Shown here piece after piece: positions 34,739-44,687 of a stretch of DNA of 64,000 bases. The stretch lies in NCBI RefSeq assembly GCF_013368755.1, contig NC_049562.1:1674001-1738000 (forward strand). Direction: 5' to 3'. Each line of letters begins with the position of its first letter. The stretch's first letter is position 1. The notes beneath the pieces are model-generated. The model did not search any database. It worked only from the letters and a program-made list of their open reading frames with translations, and was not told the DNA's origin. Both the position numbers and the translations under genes were made by a program. The stretch comes from Talaromyces rugulosus. Its lineage: Eukaryota; Ascomycota; Eurotiomycetes; Eurotiales; Trichocomaceae.

Positions 34739-35345
34739 ATGTCCTCCACAAGGCAGCGATTCGGTGCATTTGTCGTCCTTGTGTTGCTCTGTTCTTTAAT
34801 TTGGCATCTTAAAACCGGCCTATACGCAACGCCTGCGCAGTTACTGCCCGACATGTCCGTCACTCATATCGTTCTTTTCCAGTTCAAGCCAAGTGCTGAT
34901 ACGGAGGCTGTTAGCGCTGTATGTCACCGTATCTGTGTAAATATTGAGGAATGAATACGGATTTTTAACACAACCTCATTAAAGGCCTGTAGCCGCATGC
35001 TCGCACTCAAAGACAACTGTCTTCATCCATTGTCTCAACAGCCGTATATCAAAGCATCATCTGGTGGAATAGATCACTCAATTGAAGGGATCCAGGTATG
35101 AGTTGAAAGACTTTCAATCACCCGCTAGGGACGTTTTTTTTAAAACGTATTTCTAAATGGTTTTGCTAACTTTTCGCAACACTGGAAAGAATGGTATAAC
35201 ACACGCCTTTGTTGTCGAATTCGCAAACAAGGAAGACCGGGACTATTACGTCCAGAAAGACCCTGCACACCAGGATTTTATCAAAAGCCTTGACGGTATT
35301 ATTGAGAAGGCGCAGGTTATTGATTTCACGGACAGGGCGTTTTAA
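34739..35345 (+). CDS. Stress-responsive alpha/beta-barrel (Dabb) domain protein with N-terminal anchor
   Basis: Three exons (34739-34918, 34985-35095, 35190-35345) give 148 residues. An N-terminal hydrophobic segment (FGAFVVLVLLCSLIWHL) suggests a membrane anchor or signal sequence. The Dabb core follows: SVTHIVLFQFKPSADTEAV, the GGIDHSIEGIQ turn, THAFVVEFANKEDRDYYVQ, KDPAHQDFIKSLDG, and the last strand VIDF. Dabb proteins are small dimeric barrels. Some fungal and plant members act as cyclases or are stress-induced, but the reaction cannot be read from sequence. It lies just inside the accessory island, upstream of the AKR/SDR pair. The acceptor of intron 2 (AAAG at 35186-35189) is atypical but keeps the conserved frame. 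Confidence 0.75.
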
Positions 35346-35584
35346 ATTACGATCTATTGTATGTTAAAGTTTTCCTAACCAACGAAGATAGCAAGCGGAA
35401 GACGCAGATACCTTACCCAAAAGCTTTTGGAATCTTCCATTTCTCCACGCCGAGATATAGCTAGTGCAGGAATGAGACGACTGTCCGAAAATGGACTTTG
35501 AGGGAGGACTTGACATGAAGGCTACCTATCAACAATTGTTTCACGCTATCAATTTCCGATACCGTCAAGTCTGCAAATTTCGGC

Positions 35585-36681
35585 TTATGTCGCCGCACCA
35601 TCTAGACCAATATACAGCTGATACCCAAAGTTAGTGCTAGGGTCATTAAAGCGCGCCTTCTTGTCCATAGTAGCAATAACTTCGAGGTCCTCCTCATCCA
35701 AGTCAAACTGGGCTCCGAGATTCTCCTTTATTTGCCACTCGATAACACTCTTCGGAATCACTGCCCTTCCTTGGCTTATAGCCCACGCCAGTGCCGTCTG
35801 AACAGCCGTCTTGTTATGCTTCTTAGCAACTTTGGCGAGGTCTGGATGGTCAATGAGGCGTATCATATGCGAGACTTCTTTGCCCCATGACACCTTCCGA
35901 TAGAAATTATTTAGATTGCCACAAGGACTGAACTGAACGATTTGGATTCCGTGAGTATGATGCCATGCGACGAATTCAGGTTGCTGAAGATAGGGGTGCA
36001 GTTCGATCTGATGGACGGCTGGGACCTATTCGCGAATTGATCAACTATCCGTTTTACTGATAACAAGTCAAAACCACATACCACGCTACCCTCTCGCAGA
36101 ATAACCTCTAGTTCAGTCTTGCTGAAATTTGACACGCCAATAGCTCTTACTTTCCCCGTAACGAGAAGTTTTTCCATGGCTCTCCACGTATCGATAAATG
36201 GAATCTGCTCTGTGATAATTTTGCCATCTACATCAAAGGGAAGAAGGTCTTCTCCGCTTTTGAATGCACATGGATAATGCATGAGGTATAAATCCACATG
36301 TTCAACTCCTAAATCCGCCAAGGATGCGTCTAGGGCTGGTTCAACATCTTTAGGATGGTGCGCATTGCACCAAAGTTTTGTCGTGACAAAAACATCTTCG
36401 CGAGGAACCCCACTTTGCCTGATGCCATCACCGACTTGCTTCTCCGTACCATAGCTATAGATTCTACGTTAGTATACGTCGCAATGGTTCCGATCTAGTA
36501 AAGTATGGTACATATGTGCGGTGTCGATGTGTCGATAGCCGGTTTTCAATGCAGTCAACACGGACATGAACTGCTCATCCGGGTCTTGAAATGTTCCCAG
36601 TCCAATAGCTGGTATTGCAGCGCCTGTGTTTAGAGTAAACTTCTTGCCGTTATATCCAGCAAGAGTATTCGGCTGCGCCAT
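35585..36681 (-). CDS. Aldo-keto reductase (AKR family)
   Basis: Three exons (36681-36512, 36454-36082, 36025-35585) give 327 residues. The N-terminus GAAIPAIGLGTFQ is the first barrel strand. The AKR tetrad is present: Asp in GYRHIDTAHIYGTE, Tyr four residues later, Lys in VTTKLW, His in YLMHYP. The NADP-binding segment IPKSVIEWQIKENLGAQ and the DLYLMHYPC signature are clear. The enzyme reduces aldehydes, ketones or sugars with NADPH; the substrate is unknown. It is divergent from an SDR over 451 bp, and the pair could be co-expressed. FSPCGNLNNF replaces the more usual FSPLG/SPLG motif, a small oddity in the cofactor loop. Confidence 0.9.
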
Positions 36682-37132
36682 TGTTTGTAACGGTGAGTGT
36701 TGCCCTCGTCTAACTTACATGGCCGTTTATAGTAAAATAAAGAAGCAAAATGAATAGAATGAAAGGTTGAAGAGTAATAGATCTTGCAAGCTATATTTAA
36801 TGAAACGTCGTTGTTTATCAATATGCCCGGCGGGGTTAACCCTAGTACACTACGGTGGAAGTAACGCTAAAATAGTGCAAGTAAACTAATCCAGTAATAG
36901 AAAAATAACTAGCTGCTTTGTATACGGATATTTCCGAATTGCCGAATTCGGTATCCGAAGATACTCCGGGCTGATCTATCCCACTTCTCCTCACAGAAAC
37001 TAGTCTGGTGCCCAATTATACTGTATTTGGGCATGTGAAAGTCTGGTATTGTTCCGCATTAATACAGTGATCGTATTTGCTGACATTGATCCTTGCCTTC
37101 TTTCAATAAAAACTGGAACCTCATCTACGATA
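36682..37132. promoter_or_regulatory. Shared divergent promoter of the AKR and SDR genes
   Basis: A 451 bp intergenic region between outward-reading start codons. It contains an internal TATCCGAAG/TTCCGAATT-type palindromic area near 36935-36960 (TTCCGAATTGCCGAATTCGG), which could bind a zinc-cluster regulator; this is inference only. Confidence 0.35.
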
Positions 37133-37915
37133 ATGGAGTCTTCATCGCGATATGCCAACTACCCCAGCCTCCGTGACAAGAATGTGGTAGTGAGTGGTGG
37201 TGCAACCGGGATTGGCGCGTCTTTTGTCGAGGAGTTTGCCCTCCAGGGCGCCCAAGTCATCTTCTTAGATATACAGAATACAGCCGCTTCGAGTCTGATT
37301 GAGCACCTGGCAAGCCGAGGCGTTTCGCATATCCCAATTTTCATACAATGCGATGTCACCGATATTGACGGATCTGTTCGAACAGCTACAGCGAGTATCC
37401 GGTCTCGGTTTGATCATATCCATGCCTTGATCAATAACGCGGCAAATGATGTACGCCAGTCCACGCTTGACATTACTTTAGATCAGTGGAACCAAGGCAT
37501 CGCGGTAAACCTGCGGCATGTTTTTTTCCTGACCCAGGCTCTGATGCCGGCGTTGATTGCCTCAGGTTCTAGCTCTGTTATCAACATGGGAAGCATCGCT
37601 TGGGCGATACCTGGCACTGGTATAGCACCGTATATTGCAAGCAAAGCTGCGATTGTGGGCTTGACCAAGACTCTTGCCCATGAATTTGGAAAGCAGGGAG
37701 TCCGCGTCAATAGCATTATGCCCGGAGCAATTGCAACTGATCGTCAAAAACGAGACATCTTGACGCCGGAATATGTGAAGCAAGTTCTAGATAGACAGGC
37801 TCTAAAGAGAATTTTGCAACCCGATGAGGTGGCCAGACTGGCATTGTGGTTGGTGGCAGATGATAGTGCGGGCGTCACAAACCAGAGCATTGTGATTGAC
37901 GGGGGATGTGTATGA
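37133..37915 (+). CDS. Short-chain dehydrogenase/reductase (SDR, classical type)
   Basis: A single exon of 260 residues. Cofactor motif VSGGATGIGASF (TGxxxGxG type with Ser for Thr), the DIQNTAAS acidic beta-2 end favouring NAD(H), the CDVTD motif, LINNAAND (NNAG variant), the catalytic Ser in NMGSIAW, YIASKAA (YxxxK), and a PGAIATDR loop. The C-terminus ends IVIDGGCV as in sugar and polyol dehydrogenases and 3-oxoacyl-reductase-like SDRs. The start is the ATG at 37133; upstream in-frame sequence is non-coding. It is divergent from an aldo-keto reductase, so a small catabolic or detoxification unit with the nearby Dabb protein is plausible but unproven. Confidence 0.9.
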   Translation: MESSSRYANYPSLRDKNVVVSGGATGIGASFVEEFALQGAQVIFLDIQNTAASSLIEHLASRGVSHIPIFIQCDVTDIDGSVRTATASIRSRFDHIHALINNAANDVRQSTLDITLDQWNQGIAVNLRHVFFLTQALMPALIASGSSSVINMGSIAWAIPGTGIAPYIASKAAIVGLTKTLAHEFGKQGVRVNSIMPGAIATDRQKRDILTPEYVKQVLDRQALKRILQPDEVARLALWLVADDSAGVTNQSIVIDGGCV

Positions 37916-38965
37916 GATATTTACTGAGAAGAGATGTGAAAATGATGCGGGTTAATTGATACCGATGATGATGGTCTTCTTATTCAAGGTTTTTTTCAAA
38001 TAAAAATTGGCTAGGCTGTACATGTACCGTTAGACATGACAATATCCGCATGCTGCTGCTCCATTTATGTTGGGATAACCTCGGGCCCCCTCTTCTGGTA
38101 GTTGCATGAAATGGTACATATGTATTTCCCCAACATTCGTTTCCAGGTGACTGTAATAATCAGCTAGAATATCACGATTAACGTTAATCTTATTGATCCT
38201 AGCTAGGACTAATTTCCTTGTTAGATCAGTTGAGAATTTATTGTCCCTGTGAAGCGCGAACAGAACGTCGCCTGCCGAGGTAACTTGATAAATATGGGGT
38301 AGTCTTACAACAAAACGTTTTAGTCCAGTTTCGGTATGGGTTTTCCGGACATAGTGCGGAGTCACCCGAAAGAGGAAAAAAATAAAGCTACGATTGGAAT
38401 ACACGAGTCACAGGGTGCATCCTTATGTTTGGCATTAGATTCGTCAACGTATACCACCGTAGTAAATCTCATTGTCGACGCCGGATATAATACGCCATAA
38501 CATTTGAAGCATAATGGACGGCCACCCAGTGAAGACCAAGTTATTTATAAAGCGAAGTGGGTGATGTATCGTGTGTTTGAACTCTTGGGATCTATTAAAT
38601 CTGGGTATGCCATAGCTTCAAGAAAGAAAAGTAATTCTTCTTGGCGTAGTTTCGTATACAGCGGGATTATTAGCTTTAATCCCTAGACCCCCTCTATCTT
38701 CCTTGGATTGTATATCATAATGAAATTCGAGATTGATGTATTGGTTATAAAAATTGTATGAAGATAAAACGGTATCATTCGTACGGCTCTTGTATTTTTG
38801 CGGGTCATGTGCCTCATTCCGGGACACATCAAAACACTAAGCGCGCCCTTGCCTTTAATGTTATTACCACTTTCCGCCTTGTGGGGACATCATATCCTTG
38901 TTCGCCTTAATAAACATCACTAAATACCACCAAATACTTTGTCGACTAGAAACTTGATCAGCACT
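37916..38965. other. Intergenic region without supported gene (1 kb)
   Basis: AT-rich. The longest minus-strand frame (38030-38404) begins at GTG, has no motif and no intron logic. Nothing else was recognised. Confidence 0.45.
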
Positions 38966-39755
38966 ATGTCGAGTTTTCGCTTCGATGGCCAACGCCTAGA
39001 TGACAAGCTTGTCACGTCGATTTCTCTCCTCACGGCGGCTGGTATCCCCAATGTGCTTTGGGGCAACTACCTATTAACTATTTACGGAGTGCCCACGGTT
39101 GTTGAGGTTAATATATCCTCTGGATGTTCTCTATTGATTGTTTCTAATTCTACGATAGGGTGTGGCCTTTGTTGTGCCCGATGCACTGGTCGATCGCTCA
39201 TTTTCCACACTTCGCGGCGCTGGCTTTCATCTATGCCCAGAAAACTTAGATTGCGTATACTCAAATGGACGACGATACCTTCGAGCTACCACTCACCTAC
39301 ATATCGCTGATAACCTTGCCATACCACTGTACCGCAAATCCGATGTGCTTTGGGATCTCCCAGATTTTGAACTTGCTTCCAAAGACAACTATCCACACAT
39401 TATCTCCGCGTCAGACACACGGCTTCCGCTAGCAAGTCTTGGCCGCGGTAGAGGGCGTTTCCTACCTGAACTCAAATCTACTCGAATCCCAAGCGCGACG
39501 AAATACTGTGAAGCTATTATCCTTCTACTTTGTCGAGACCATGACACTCTTTATACGGGATATTGGATGTCAATTTTGACTTATATTCTAGAATTTGTTG
39601 ACGGAACGGACATGTTCGACGAACAATATCTAGGGGAGAGCTACCAGAAGTTTTATCACGCGTTGAAAAATGGAGACTCCAATACGTTTGGGCTATTGGA
39701 TGAGCTACGTCATGAACTAATAAAGAAGCGACTCCTACCAATACAGGAAGATTGA
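38966..39755 (+). CDS. Fungal protein with nucleotidyltransferase-like N-terminus, unknown function
   Basis: Two exons (38966-39106, 39159-39755) give 245 residues. The segment AAGIPNVLWGNYLLTIYGVPTV followed by EGVAFVVPD (split by the intron) resembles the core of minimal nucleotidyltransferases, where a G-[GS] turn and a DxD pair bind NTP-Mg. Here the turn is WGN and the DxD position reads VEGV, so catalysis is doubtful. The remainder has SGRGRGRF-like (LGRGRGRFLPELKSTRIPS), YCEAIILLLCRD and YWMSILTYILEFVDGTD blocks. I believe the block pattern recurs in many filamentous-fungal paralogues, but I cannot confirm it here. The intron donor GTTAAT is non-consensus yet restores the frame exactly. 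The gene converges with a metallophosphoesterase gene 96 bp downstream. Confidence 0.65.
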
Positions 39756-39851
39756 CAGACATGGCCGATTTTCCTAATACAATGACCCTCTCTGCCACGC
39801 ACACAATACCCATTTGATTAATCGTTCGTGTATGCACCTGACCTCGTCCAC

Positions 39852-40658
39852 TCAAAGTTCTACGGCCTTCTCACCACCAAAGCCCGTAGATGGCGCGAAA
39901 TAGTAACCCCTCTGGTTTGACATCACTCTTTTCCCAGTCACCGGGTCTTGAAAGTCGCAGTTAAAGTGTGTGTGCCCAAAAGCCCAAAGCGTGACGACAT
40001 CACTATTCCAACATTGCTCGTTTGTCAGATCAGTCATGAACCCAGAGGAGATATTGCTGGTTCTATGTCTAGGGTCGATAACGTTTTCGTGCGTCGAAGG
40101 ACAGTAGTGAGTCAAAACAATGACTTTTCGATCTGGCTCAGAACGAGAAATGGAATCGATTTCCTTATTCAGCCAAGCAACATCTGCAAGATGTGCTTCT
40201 TGATGCGCTTCAACCGACCAGTCTTCAATATGGTAAAAATCGTTTAGGCCAAAACTAACACTTTCAGTTTGTTCTAGGGCAACAGATGAAAACAACGTGC
40301 ACCCAAGAATAGAGTGTGTTGGCGAAATGTCGTAGCGTGTTTGATCAAGCAGAACAAGTTTGCCAAGCGCCTCTCCTTTCTGAGAAGCGTTGTCGATACT
40401 ATCTTGAAAGTCTTTCACGCTGGATTTTACATTGTTCCAGCTGCTGTGATAGGGCTCATGGTTTCCTAGAACGAGAAAGACGACCTGGAAGATCGCTAGC
40501 TGCCTGCGGAGAAAAAGAAAGAACCCCTCATCTTTGACGTAGCCCACGTCACCTAGTAACGCGAGAAACGGCGCCTGAGGATTGATTTCATATATGTCGT
40601 AGACGGCCGGTGACTCCAGGTGGAGATCCGACACAATTTGAAGTTGTAACCCAGCCAT
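39852..40658 (-). CDS. Calcineurin-like metallophosphoesterase
   Basis: One exon, 268 residues, complete. All five metal-binding blocks are present: SDLHLE (D-x-H), ALLGDVGY (GDxx), LVLGNHEPYH (GNHE), VLTHYCPST (H) and AFGHTHFN (GHxH). The protein therefore has an intact bimetal centre for hydrolysis of phosphodiesters or phosphomonoesters; the natural substrate is not apparent. Short size and absence of signal peptide suggest a cytosolic enzyme, similar to many fungal MPP-superfamily genes in accessory regions. The start is the ATG at 40658, directly before QLQIVSDLHLE. It converges with the nucleotidyltransferase-like gene. Confidence 0.9.
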   Translation of the reverse strand: MAGLQLQIVSDLHLESPAVYDIYEINPQAPFLALLGDVGYVKDEGFFLFLRRQLAIFQVVFLVLGNHEPYHSSWNNVKSSVKDFQDSIDNASQKGEALGKLVLLDQTRYDISPTHSILGCTLFSSVALEQTESVSFGLNDFYHIEDWSVEAHQEAHLADVAWLNKEIDSISRSEPDRKVIVLTHYCPSTHENVIDPRHRTSNISSGFMTDLTNEQCWNSDVVTLWAFGHTHFNCDFQDPVTGKRVMSNQRGYYFAPSTGFGGEKAVEL

Positions 40659-41320
40659 GAGCGACTAAATGTCATACACAAACTGTGGGGGGGCTACATG
40701 CAGATATAAGGCGGTACGACTGGTGGGTCCGCCCTACCCTAATGAGATCTTATTTTCAAAGCTATGCCTGAAAGCTTGAATGTAAAAATTGCCGGCTATC
40801 ATGCTATAAAGATTAACAGACTGCTTTATGCGTATCTAAATTTAGTTTCAGGTAAATCCCAGGATGGATTGTTGTGAGCGAGTACTCCATACAAAGTATG
40901 GTTCTCTAAATATAACATCGATTTTAAGCTCATTATATAGTGTTTAGTATTATTTGTTCTTCTTCGTTTTGGCGGACTCCTTAAAACTACTATTACGTGC
41001 TGATGTATTGATATTGTACATAGTATTGAAGTTTATTCGGGCTAAGGTAGCTTTATTTTAACTAAAAAAGTATCAAAATAAGGAAGGAGAACCTTGAAGA
41101 AAAGTTTTCGTGGCTTAGGGTCATTTTATCATCTTAAGAAGAAGTAAATCATGTGCATTCATTCATTCGGCTACATGTATGTTGGCGAGCTTTGTTGGCA
41201 GCGACTAACAAGTTTCATGATACCTATGCTCCACCACCTACCTGTTCATGCCTTCTTGGGCTCAGGAGGTAAAATTTCTCGACCCTGTAGGCCACCTGGC
41301 AATTGCACAGGAGACCCCGA
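40659..41320. other. Spacer between metallophosphoesterase and first unknown paralogue
   Basis: 662 bp, AT-rich, including a degenerate TACTCCATAC repeat near 40882. No gene seen. Confidence 0.45.
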
Positions 41321-42317
41321 TTACTGTGTGAGAGGGCCAGTCTCGCGCCTTCCAAGGCTAAGTAGCCAACTCGAAAAGAAGTCAAAAGTGGTGGTATCTT
41401 TTTTCTCAAAACTATGGAGGTTTGACATCCGAATGCATAATTCATTACCGTTCATACAGGCGTGGAGGATTCTTCCATGGGAAGGAGATACCATAGAAAC
41501 CATCAAAACCTAGTGCACCAGTCAGAAGGACTGGTAGATAATAATGGAATATACACACAGGGAATCGTTTTCCACGCCCAAAATGAAGGTTCACTCTATT
41601 ATATACTTTTTCCTTAAAAGGCTGTGCGGCGCGAGCTTTCATCGCCGTGAGAATGAGCTCCAATTCTCTATGTAGAATGGAGCCATTGCGAACAGCATTA
41701 AACTGGGTTGACAACAGAATAGTATGAGGACGAACTTTGACATATTCGAAAATCGAAGAAACCCACCCATGACGGTTTCCTAGACTCCACCGATAGCGCT
41801 GGCCTGACATGAGGTCATGAGGCATGCTGTTTGATTAGTTTCATTTCATTAGAAACAGGCCTATATTGAAATTCAAATACCTGACTTGAGTGAGGTGGCG
41901 AAACTGGAACAAATCCGCATAACCTGATGGCAGTTTTCGTGGTATTTGCCCGCCAGTTGCCCATTCCCGAAGGCGATGAGTAACAACTGTAGTACGAGAC
42001 ATTGGATCCCTGCAGTCCCCGTCCTTCTCAAGGTCGTCCTTCTCAAAGTTGTCATAGCCCAAATTCAACTCCAGGTCTTCAGGGTCGTCACATGCTTCCA
42101 CATCGATGGGATGGTTTTCTGAGAACTTCGCATACCGTTCAAAAAGGAACGGGGGTTGGATATTATTGGGGGGAAACTTTTCAAAATCATGGCAAGTAAG
42201 ACTTATTCCATTATTTTGTAAAAATTCGCTATTGTGTGCGTATGTGCAGTTTGTGTTGTCTTCACCACGCACAGCATTGTACAGGGAGTCCACTTTTTGG
42301 ATAATAGAATTCTCCAT
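41321..42317 (-). CDS. Unknown-family protein, copy 1 of an inverted paralogous pair
   Basis: Three exons (42317-41881, 41826-41559, 41509-41321) give 297 residues. I do not recognise the family. Blocks shared with the copy at 44688-45704 are: LYNAVRGEDNTN / LYDAVRSEDDTD, PPNN near residue 50, RYAKFSENHPID / RYSAFSDKYPID, DPMSRT, EWATGGQIPRKLP, GNRHGW then FEYVKVRPH, ILHRELELILTAMKARA, KRFP, VLMVSMVSPSHGRILHACMN, and SNLHSFEKK then FFSSWLLS. Both introns occupy identical positions and phases in the two genes (phase 2, then phase 0). No signal peptide or membrane segment is seen. It was probably produced by inverted segmental duplication, since the upstream DNA is also shared. Junctions are predictions but are supported by the paralogue. 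Confidence 0.7.
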
Positions 42318-42824
42318 GGTTGCACAAACTGTAGACTTGGCGATGGTTGTTAAACTGTTGAGAGGAGTAGGTTAGGTCGCTGAGGTGAGCAATAAATAGG
42401 GAGTGCTGCCTAGCTAGGCAGTTGTCACCGTGCCTACTTTGCCTAATTAGGGAACCGATGTTTAGTGGCACCGCCATACAAGTAGGAGCCGGTACGTATA
42501 AAGATGTTTGCTTCTTATTTTCATTTCCGTTTTTATTTCTATTTCATGTATTTTGTTTTCGTTCTCCCCCCTTCTTCTTTTATGTCAGGTTGATTTCCGA
42601 CATCTGGAGGCAGATCAGATAGGGAGTACAAAGTATTTTTTTTTCAAGATACCAAATATAGGTATTGATTTCAACATTGAAGTCCCCTCATTTCTATTAT
42701 TGGTGACTACCACTACTTTTTGGCTAGAGGTCATTTAGGAAAGAAAATTAACGATCAAGTAAAAAATTGAAATGGAAAAAAAAAAAAGAAAGAAAGAAAG
42801 ATCTGTCATCCCCCGGCTTCCTTT
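42318..42824. other. Spacer upstream of copy 1, includes the duplicated promoter block
   Basis: 507 bp. The first ~160 bp (to about 42475) match the DNA upstream of copy 2 in inverted orientation. The rest is T-rich to about 42780 and shows no ORF with support. Confidence 0.55.
42405..42470 (-). promoter_or_regulatory. Conserved upstream block of copy 1 with CCTAATTAGG palindrome
   Basis: On the minus strand the order is ACATCGGTT, CCTAATTAGG (42442-42451), AAAGTAGGCAC, GTGACA, TAGGCAGCA and TATTTATTG. The same order occurs on the plus strand before copy 2. The palindrome lies about 125 bp from the copy 1 ATG. Conservation in non-coding DNA of a diverged pair suggests a regulatory site or a recent duplication. 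Confidence 0.65.
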
Positions 42825-43815
42825 TTACAGGTGGAGGGCAACCAATATTGTCACCACAGCCCTCATTTCATCAACATTATCAATGGTAAAAGGGCCAACT
42901 CGGGACATTGTCAAAAGGGATTTATCGTTTCCTTTGACGTCCTTGCCCTCCAAGTAGTCAACCCATGCATCGTCATATTTAGCGAATGTCACATATATCT
43001 GAGGGCCGTTATGAGAGATGAGGACTCGTCTGTGAGGCTGATCAGTCATAAGTCTCCAAATAAAGTTGGCTTTCCACAGATTGAACTTACTGCCTCTCAG
43101 TCGATGGGTATTCTTTTACCCATGCGACTATTTGCGCCGCTTCCTGCATGTCCACCTGCAGCCCACATTTCTCACGTTTATCCTTCTTGCACTCCAGGAT
43201 CAGCTTGATTCCGTAAGACCTGGCACATTGGAGTTGCCCGTCTGTCACTGCCGTAAAGGCGCGGACATTCTCCTTTGAACGCTTGGGGCCATGCTTCATC
43301 TCCTTCGGGAAGGCGGCGGTCAGCTGGGCTTTTGAGTAGCGCCAGCGGTACTTCCGGTCCGGAATTGTGTTCTGTACGGCCTTCATGAAATTCACCGCGA
43401 TGCTATTGATAGGGGTTTAATCCAAGGTCGTAGGGCCTGTGGCTGTTTCCGAGCCGGAATATGGATGTAGAATCTCATGTTGCTGTTCTCGAATGGGAGC
43501 AAAGTATCCCGAGCCCCCTTCCTCATCTTTCTTGATGGCATCCAGAAAGCTCCGGAAGCTTTCTGACTCGCCCAAGATTTCTTTTGCTTGCTCAATTTGG
43601 TCCCCTAAGCCAAATTTCCGAGGACTGAAGCTGCTTAGTCCTACCTTCTGTACTATCACACGTAAGAGAAGAAATTGTTTCTGCCCGATTTTCGAGCCCG
43701 AGGCCATCTCATCGCAGTCCCCTATCCACTTATGCATGGCCTTTGCTGCTGCTGCATGCCTTCTCCAAGTCTGACTAGACGCGGGTATAGAATCGAAGAT
43801 CTTAAGAGTGGCCAT
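42825..43815 (-). pseudogene. PD-(D/E)XK-nuclease-like gene interrupted by one in-frame stop
   Basis: Exon 1 runs 43815-43091 and exon 2 43029-42825, about 310 codons. The whole is in one frame except for a TAA at 43417-43419. The part before the stop (MATLKIFDSIPASS...) is helical with no known motif. The part after it has TDGQL, 15 residues, then ILECKK, then QEAAQIVAW: the D...ExK...Q order of PD-(D/E)XK nucleases. It is followed by RVLISHNGPQIYVTF and the strand-rich end. No GT donor exists within about 100 bases upstream of the TAA, so an intron that removes it is unlikely. Alternatives are two separate proteins, stop readthrough, or a strain-specific nonsense mutation. It sits between the two paralogues of the inverted pair. 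Confidence 0.55.
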
Positions 43816-44002
43816 TTTGCGAGAGAATGATTCAGGTATCAAATGACGAGAGGCTAAAGTTTTTACACCGAAAGACTCCTAGAAGACGAAGCAGTTTATA
43901 AGCTTTCTGTTTCAATTAATTTTCCGATGTAAGAAGAGAGGGGATGCATGAACAAAGAAAAAAGCAGTATGAATATTCATAACAGGGATACAGATCCTAC
44001 AA

Positions 44003-44315
44003 TATGTGCTACCGCTGCAGAGGCAGAGGAGCATTGTTAAGAAATCTCCTGGCATTTCCATATTGAGAAGTTTTTGATAATCTCTATTGAAAATAATTCC
44101 AGAGCCCGCCCCATTGAGCGGATTTTAATAAGATATTAATTAATATTTATATTATTAAAGATATATTACCACTATAAAGATAAAGGAGTATTATTAAGAT
44201 ATCTTTTATATTAAGAAGCTATTAATAATCTCTATTAAAAATAATCCTAGTGCCTGTCTTATTAAAGGATTTTAATAAGGTATCAATTGATATTTACACC
44301 GCTGGGGATATGATA
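44003..44315. repeat. Diverged direct repeat with RIP-like transitions
   Basis: Two units of about 130-157 bp plus a partial third. Landmarks occur in the same order in both: TACCGCTGCAGAGGCAGAGG (44010-44029) against TACCACTATAAAGATAAAGG (44167-44186), then GTTAAG/ATTAAG, ATTGAGAAG/ATTAAGAAG, GATAATCTCTATTGAAAATAAT against AATAATCTCTATTAAAAATAAT, and GGATTTTAATAAG in both. Nearly all differences visible are C-to-T or G-to-A, with the second unit more AT-rich. This is the pattern repeat-induced point mutation leaves. A fragment of a third unit (ACCGCTGGGG) starts near 44298. Confidence 0.75.
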
Positions 44316-44529
44316 GATCTTATTGTAATAACTATTGTATTGTCAGGTAACCCTAACACCGACAATTTCACGTTGTTCAAGAGATCGGTACTAGTTGTGA
44401 CAGGCCTAATCCCGAAGATTCCAGAATCCTGAAAGGTTATTATTGTTTCCCTCCCCTTATTTTTTTTTGGTTCCTTGTTTCTTCGGTCTTTTTTATTGTC
44501 TTGGCATAATACAGACGGTGACGCAGCCC

Positions 44530-44612
44530 CACTCGACATCGGTTGCCTAATTAGGTAAAGTAGGCACCGTGACATCTAGGCAGCATTCTGTATTTATTGT
44601 GCATGTACACTC
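44530..44612 (+). promoter_or_regulatory. Conserved upstream block of copy 2 with CCTAATTAGG palindrome
   Basis: ACATCGGTT, CCTAATTAGG (44546-44555), AAAGTAGGCAC, GTGACA, CTAGGCAGCA and TATTTATTG stand in the same order as before copy 1. The palindrome lies 133 bp before the copy 2 ATG, against 125 bp in copy 1. TATTTATTG could be the core promoter. Confidence 0.65.
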
Positions 44613-44687
44613 AGTGCCCTGGCCTACAACCCCAACACACTGACAACTCTCGCTTGACCTACAGGTTTTCTACACAGCGCCGTGACG

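Larger units (their letters stand above)
43816..44687. other. Repeat-bearing spacer between nuclease-like gene and copy 2
   Basis: 872 bp. It holds the decayed direct repeat at 44003-44315 and, at its right end, the conserved promoter block of copy 2. No ORF supported. Confidence 0.6.

Noticed and set aside
38030..38404. 124-codon minus-strand frame
   Set aside because: It opens at GTG, has no motif, and the codon use does not resemble neighbours.
43392..43595. Alternative frame overlapping the nuclease-like gene (67 codons)
   Set aside because: Considered as evidence for a frameshift around the TAA, but the same-frame downstream half and its intron explain the locus better.
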